Source: CAYYUA01 sp964542585 (GTDB lineage: Bacteria; Bacteroidota; Bacteroidia; CAILMK01; CAYYUA01). Taken from it: a DNA stretch of 64,000 nt. A program made the translations under genes and the position numbers. Positions 61,655-64,000 of this stretch are shown piece after piece. The notes below the pieces were generated by a model, which had not been told where the DNA came from, made no database searches, and saw only the letters and a program-made list of their open reading frames with translations. Within the stretch, counting starts at the first letter, position 1. Each line of letters begins with the position of its first letter. The stretch is taken from contig CAZIUI010000001.1 of assembly GCA_964542585.1 (NCBI GenBank), positions 62,001-126,000 on the forward strand, written 5' to 3'.

Positions 61655-63610
61655 TTAAGCATCAATATTCGCGTAAGTGGAGAACTTCTCAATGAATTCC
61701 CTTCTTGGGGGCACATCATCACCCATTAGCATTGAAAAAGTCCGGTCTGCTTCGGCAGCACTTTCAATGCTGACGCGTCTTAATGTTCGGTTGCCAGGAT
61801 CCATTGTTGTATGCCAAAGTTGTTCCGAATTCATTTCTCCTAACCCTTTATAGCGCTGAACAGTGACACTGTTTTCGGTTCCGTCCGGGCTTAGCCTTTC
61901 CACAACATTAGCACGTTCATCTTCACTCCAAACGTACTCGGATTGCTTACCCCTTTTAATTTGGTAAAGTGGTGGCGTTGCAATAAACACGTAACCATTC
62001 TGGATTAACTCGGGCATATACCGGAAAAAGAGGGTCAGGATAAGCGTCCGAATGTGGCTGCCATCCACATCGGCATCCGTCATAATGATGATCTTATGAT
62101 ACCGCAGCCGGGACATGTCCAGTGCCTTGTCGTCCTCTTCCGTACCTATCACCACGCCCAGTGCTGTAAACATGTTTTTGATCTCCTCATTATCGTAGAT
62201 CTTATGCTCAAGGGCTTTTTCAACATTGAGAATTTTACCGCGCAAAGGCAAAATCGCCTGGAAATTCCGGTCACGCCCCTGCTTAGCCGTACCACCAGCT
62301 GAATCTCCCTCTACCAGGTAAATTTCAGTTTGGGAAGGATCCTTCATGGAACAGTCGGATAATTTACCAGGCAGTCCACCTCCGCTAAAATTCGTTTTTC
62401 GCTGAACAATCTCTCTGGCTTTTTTAGCCGCATTCCTTGCCTGTGCTGAAACGATTACCTTCTGGACGATGGTCTTAGCATCCTTGGGATTCTCCTCAAG
62501 GTAAGTGGCCAGTTTTTCTGATATAAATGTATCAACGGCCCCCATGATGTCTTTGTTACCAAGCTTGGTTTTGGTTTGTCCTTCAAATTGTGGCTCGGCA
62601 ACTTTAACCGCTACAATGCCAGTTAGACCTTCCCGGAAGTCATCTCCGCTGATGTCCACTTTGACGTTTTTGAGCAATCCATTTTTTTCCGCGTAATTCT
62701 TGAGCGTACGGGTAAGGGCTCGCCTAAAGCCGGAAATATGGGTTCCGCCTTCAATGGTATTAATGTTATTCACGTAGGAGTGAAGATTCTCATTGTAGGT
62801 GCCATTATATTGGAAGGCCAGATCAATCGGCACACCTCCCTGTTCCCCTTCAAAAGCTATCGGCTGCGAAATGATGGATTCTCTTGATTCATCCAGTAAT
62901 TGAATGAATTCCGACAAACCCCCTTCAGAGTAAAAAGTCTGAGCGACAGGTTGACCTTCTTCATCATACTGCCTTTTATCAGTAAGGGTAAGGGTTATGC
63001 CTTTATTTAAAAAAGCCAACTCTCGCATGCGAGTGGCCAATACCTCAAAGTAAAATTCTCGTTCAATAAAAATGCTGGCATCCGGCTTAAAGTGGATGAT
63101 GGTTCCTGTTTTATTGGTCTCTCCAAGCGTTTTAACCGGATAGCTAGCTATGCCCTTTTCGTATTCCTGCACGTAGTTGTAGCCATTTCTGTGCACCTCA
63201 ACTCTCATGTCTGATGAAAGCCCATTCACACAAGATACGCCAACGCCATGCAAACCACCGGAAACCTTATAAGTATCTTTATCAAACTTACCACCTGCGT
63301 GAAGCACGGTCATTACTACTTCCAAGGCTGAGCGGTTTTCTTTGGCATGTTGCTCAACGGGAATCCCGCGCCCATTATCTTGCACCGTTACGCTATCGTC
63401 TTCATTGATGATGACATCTATAAGATCACAATGACCTCCTAGCGCTTCATCAATGCTGTTATCAATTACTTCGTAGACGAGATGGTGAAGACCACGGTGG
63501 CCGACATCTCCGATATACATAGCTGGTCGTTTCCTCACGGCTTCCAGTCCTTCTAATACCTGTATATTTTCTGCTGTGTAATCCTGGGAATTTTGCATAG
63601 AATCACTCAT
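61655..63610 (-). CDS. gyrB: DNA gyrase subunit B
   Basis: The 651-residue type IIA topoisomerase ATPase subunit has EVIDNSIDEALGG, DNGRGIP and GGLHGVGVSCVN in the GHKL ATPase domain. QTKTKLGN is the transducer lysine segment, EGDSAGGTAKQGRDR and DADVDGSHIRTL are the Toprim metal sites, and QRYKGLGEMN is near the end. The short length is the usual bacterial form without the E. coli insert. ParE is a possible alternative, but the sequence reads as GyrB. I start at ATG 63610; an upstream TTG would add 11 residues. Confidence 0.95.
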   Translation of the reverse strand: MSDSMQNSQDYTAENIQVLEGLEAVRKRPAMYIGDVGHRGLHHLVYEVIDNSIDEALGGHCDLIDVIINEDDSVTVQDNGRGIPVEQHAKENRSALEVVMTVLHAGGKFDKDTYKVSGGLHGVGVSCVNGLSSDMRVEVHRNGYNYVQEYEKGIASYPVKTLGETNKTGTIIHFKPDASIFIEREFYFEVLATRMRELAFLNKGITLTLTDKRQYDEEGQPVAQTFYSEGGLSEFIQLLDESRESIISQPIAFEGEQGGVPIDLAFQYNGTYNENLHSYVNNINTIEGGTHISGFRRALTRTLKNYAEKNGLLKNVKVDISGDDFREGLTGIVAVKVAEPQFEGQTKTKLGNKDIMGAVDTFISEKLATYLEENPKDAKTIVQKVIVSAQARNAAKKAREIVQRKTNFSGGGLPGKLSDCSMKDPSQTEIYLVEGDSAGGTAKQGRDRNFQAILPLRGKILNVEKALEHKIYDNEEIKNMFTALGVVIGTEEDDKALDMSRLRYHKIIIMTDADVDGSHIRTLILTLFFRYMPELIQNGYVFIATPPLYQIKRGKQSEYVWSEDERANVVERLSPDGTENSVTVQRYKGLGEMNSEQLWHTTMDPGNRTLRRVSIESAAEADRTFSMLMGDDVPPRREFIEKFSTYANIDA

Positions 63611-63652
63611 AAAGTTTTTCAAATTTTTCTTCAATGGATGCAATAGGCCAGG

Positions 63653-64000
63653 CTAATTCACACCTATGGCTATTGCGTGGTAATGCTGATCCAGCTCCCA
63701 AACCGGCGGGATCAGTAGGCGGTGGCCATCGTTTATGATAACATGGTCACTTTGATCATTTTTAAAAGTTTGCGAGTATTGATGGTTTAGGCGCGCTTTA
63801 ATGTCATCTGATGATAAATTGTCACGATGCTGAACCCGCTTCTTTCTTAGGGACTCTGGCGCAGAAACGCTTATTATAGCGTCAAATTGATCCTGGAAGC
63901 CAGCTTCCCAGATCAGGGCAGCTTCATGCAGGACATAGGCCGCTTTTTGTTTTTGTAGCCATGTATGATAATCTGACCTGACTGCCGGATGCACCACTTG
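63653..64000 (-). CDS. coaE: Dephospho-CoA kinase (C-terminal part)
   Basis: The frame runs off the right edge, so only the last 115 codons are seen. VVHPAVRSDYHTWLQKQ, HEAALIWEAGF, IISVSAPESLRKKRVQHRD and LSSDDIKARLNHQ match the second half of CoaE, which phosphorylates dephospho-CoA in the last step of CoA synthesis. The P-loop lies outside the window. It is 42 bases upstream of gyrB on the same strand. Confidence 0.9.
   Translation of the reverse strand, partial: QVVHPAVRSDYHTWLQKQKAAYVLHEAALIWEAGFQDQFDAIISVSAPESLRKKRVQHRDNLSSDDIKARLNHQYSQTFKNDQSDHVIINDGHRLLIPPVWELDQHYHAIAIGVN

Overview
The window looks like a chromosomal segment of a member of the Bacteroidota, probably an aerobic aquatic or marine Cytophagales- or Balneolales-like bacterium. 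The evidence is a fused LpxC-FabZ gene, a PorX-type response regulator with a PglZ-like domain, several proteins ending in type IX secretion (T9SS) sorting domains, a xanthorhodopsin-type light-driven proton pump, a type B ribosomal protein L31, and repeated TAnnTTTG (-7) promoter elements in front of genes on both strands. I did not compute base composition or run any search.

Layout. 1-5272: end of a complex I operon (nuoJ tail, nuoK, nuoL, nuoM, nuoN). 5273-6366: about 1.1 kb without a convincing gene. 6367-8551: xanthorhodopsin gene and a divergent multi-pass membrane protein, separated by an AT-rich region with repeated TTTGTTTAAA motifs and two palindromes. 8607-19951: housekeeping and stress genes (DinB-like protein, nucleoside phosphorylase, Usp, trhO, miaE, free-methionine sulfoxide reductase, M20 amidohydrolase, uvrC), secreted T9SS proteins and a GT39 glycosyltransferase. 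20838-24759: ThuA-domain secreted protein, L31, PyrR-like PRTase, small envelope proteins and a stand-alone SIR2-like protein. 24775-31211: sua5, then a compact run yidC - cca - sulfotransferase - LPG-synthase-like membrane protein. 31239-34378: GH15 and GT2 pair. 34457-40295: nicotinamidase, then a lipid A run (HD hydrolase, lpxD, lpxC-fabZ, lpxA, ABC ATPase). 40411-44990: porX, tsaE, ald, prfA. 45063-50486: kdsD, manC and a large M1 aminopeptidase that appears fused to an Omp85-like barrel. 50743-53043: a mycobacterial-type methylenetetrahydrofolate reductase and a cystathionine gamma-synthase-family PLP enzyme. 53517-54549: a cassette-like island. 55013-64000: tRNA-Leu, rseP, dxr, a GH3-family protein, a DUF3365 haem protein, pfkA, a membrane protein, gyrB and part of coaE.

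How the parts fit. Complex I and the rhodopsin both move ions across the inner membrane, so the organism can plausibly supplement respiration with light. PorX is the known regulator of T9SS genes, and at least three putative T9SS cargo proteins lie in the same window. The lpx, kdsD and manC genes supply lipid A, Kdo and GDP-mannose for the outer membrane.

The most unusual region is 53517-54549. A single HNH-nuclease gene, broken by one in-frame TAA, lies between two sites bounded by GCCTAAC and GTTAGGC. The downstream site folds into a long imperfect palindrome, and the gene's stop codon lies inside it. This is the architecture of an integron gene cassette with attC sites, and no integrase is visible. 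A decayed signal-peptide reading frame follows directly, as if it were a second eroded cassette. Whether these are true attC sites needs a covariance-model search.
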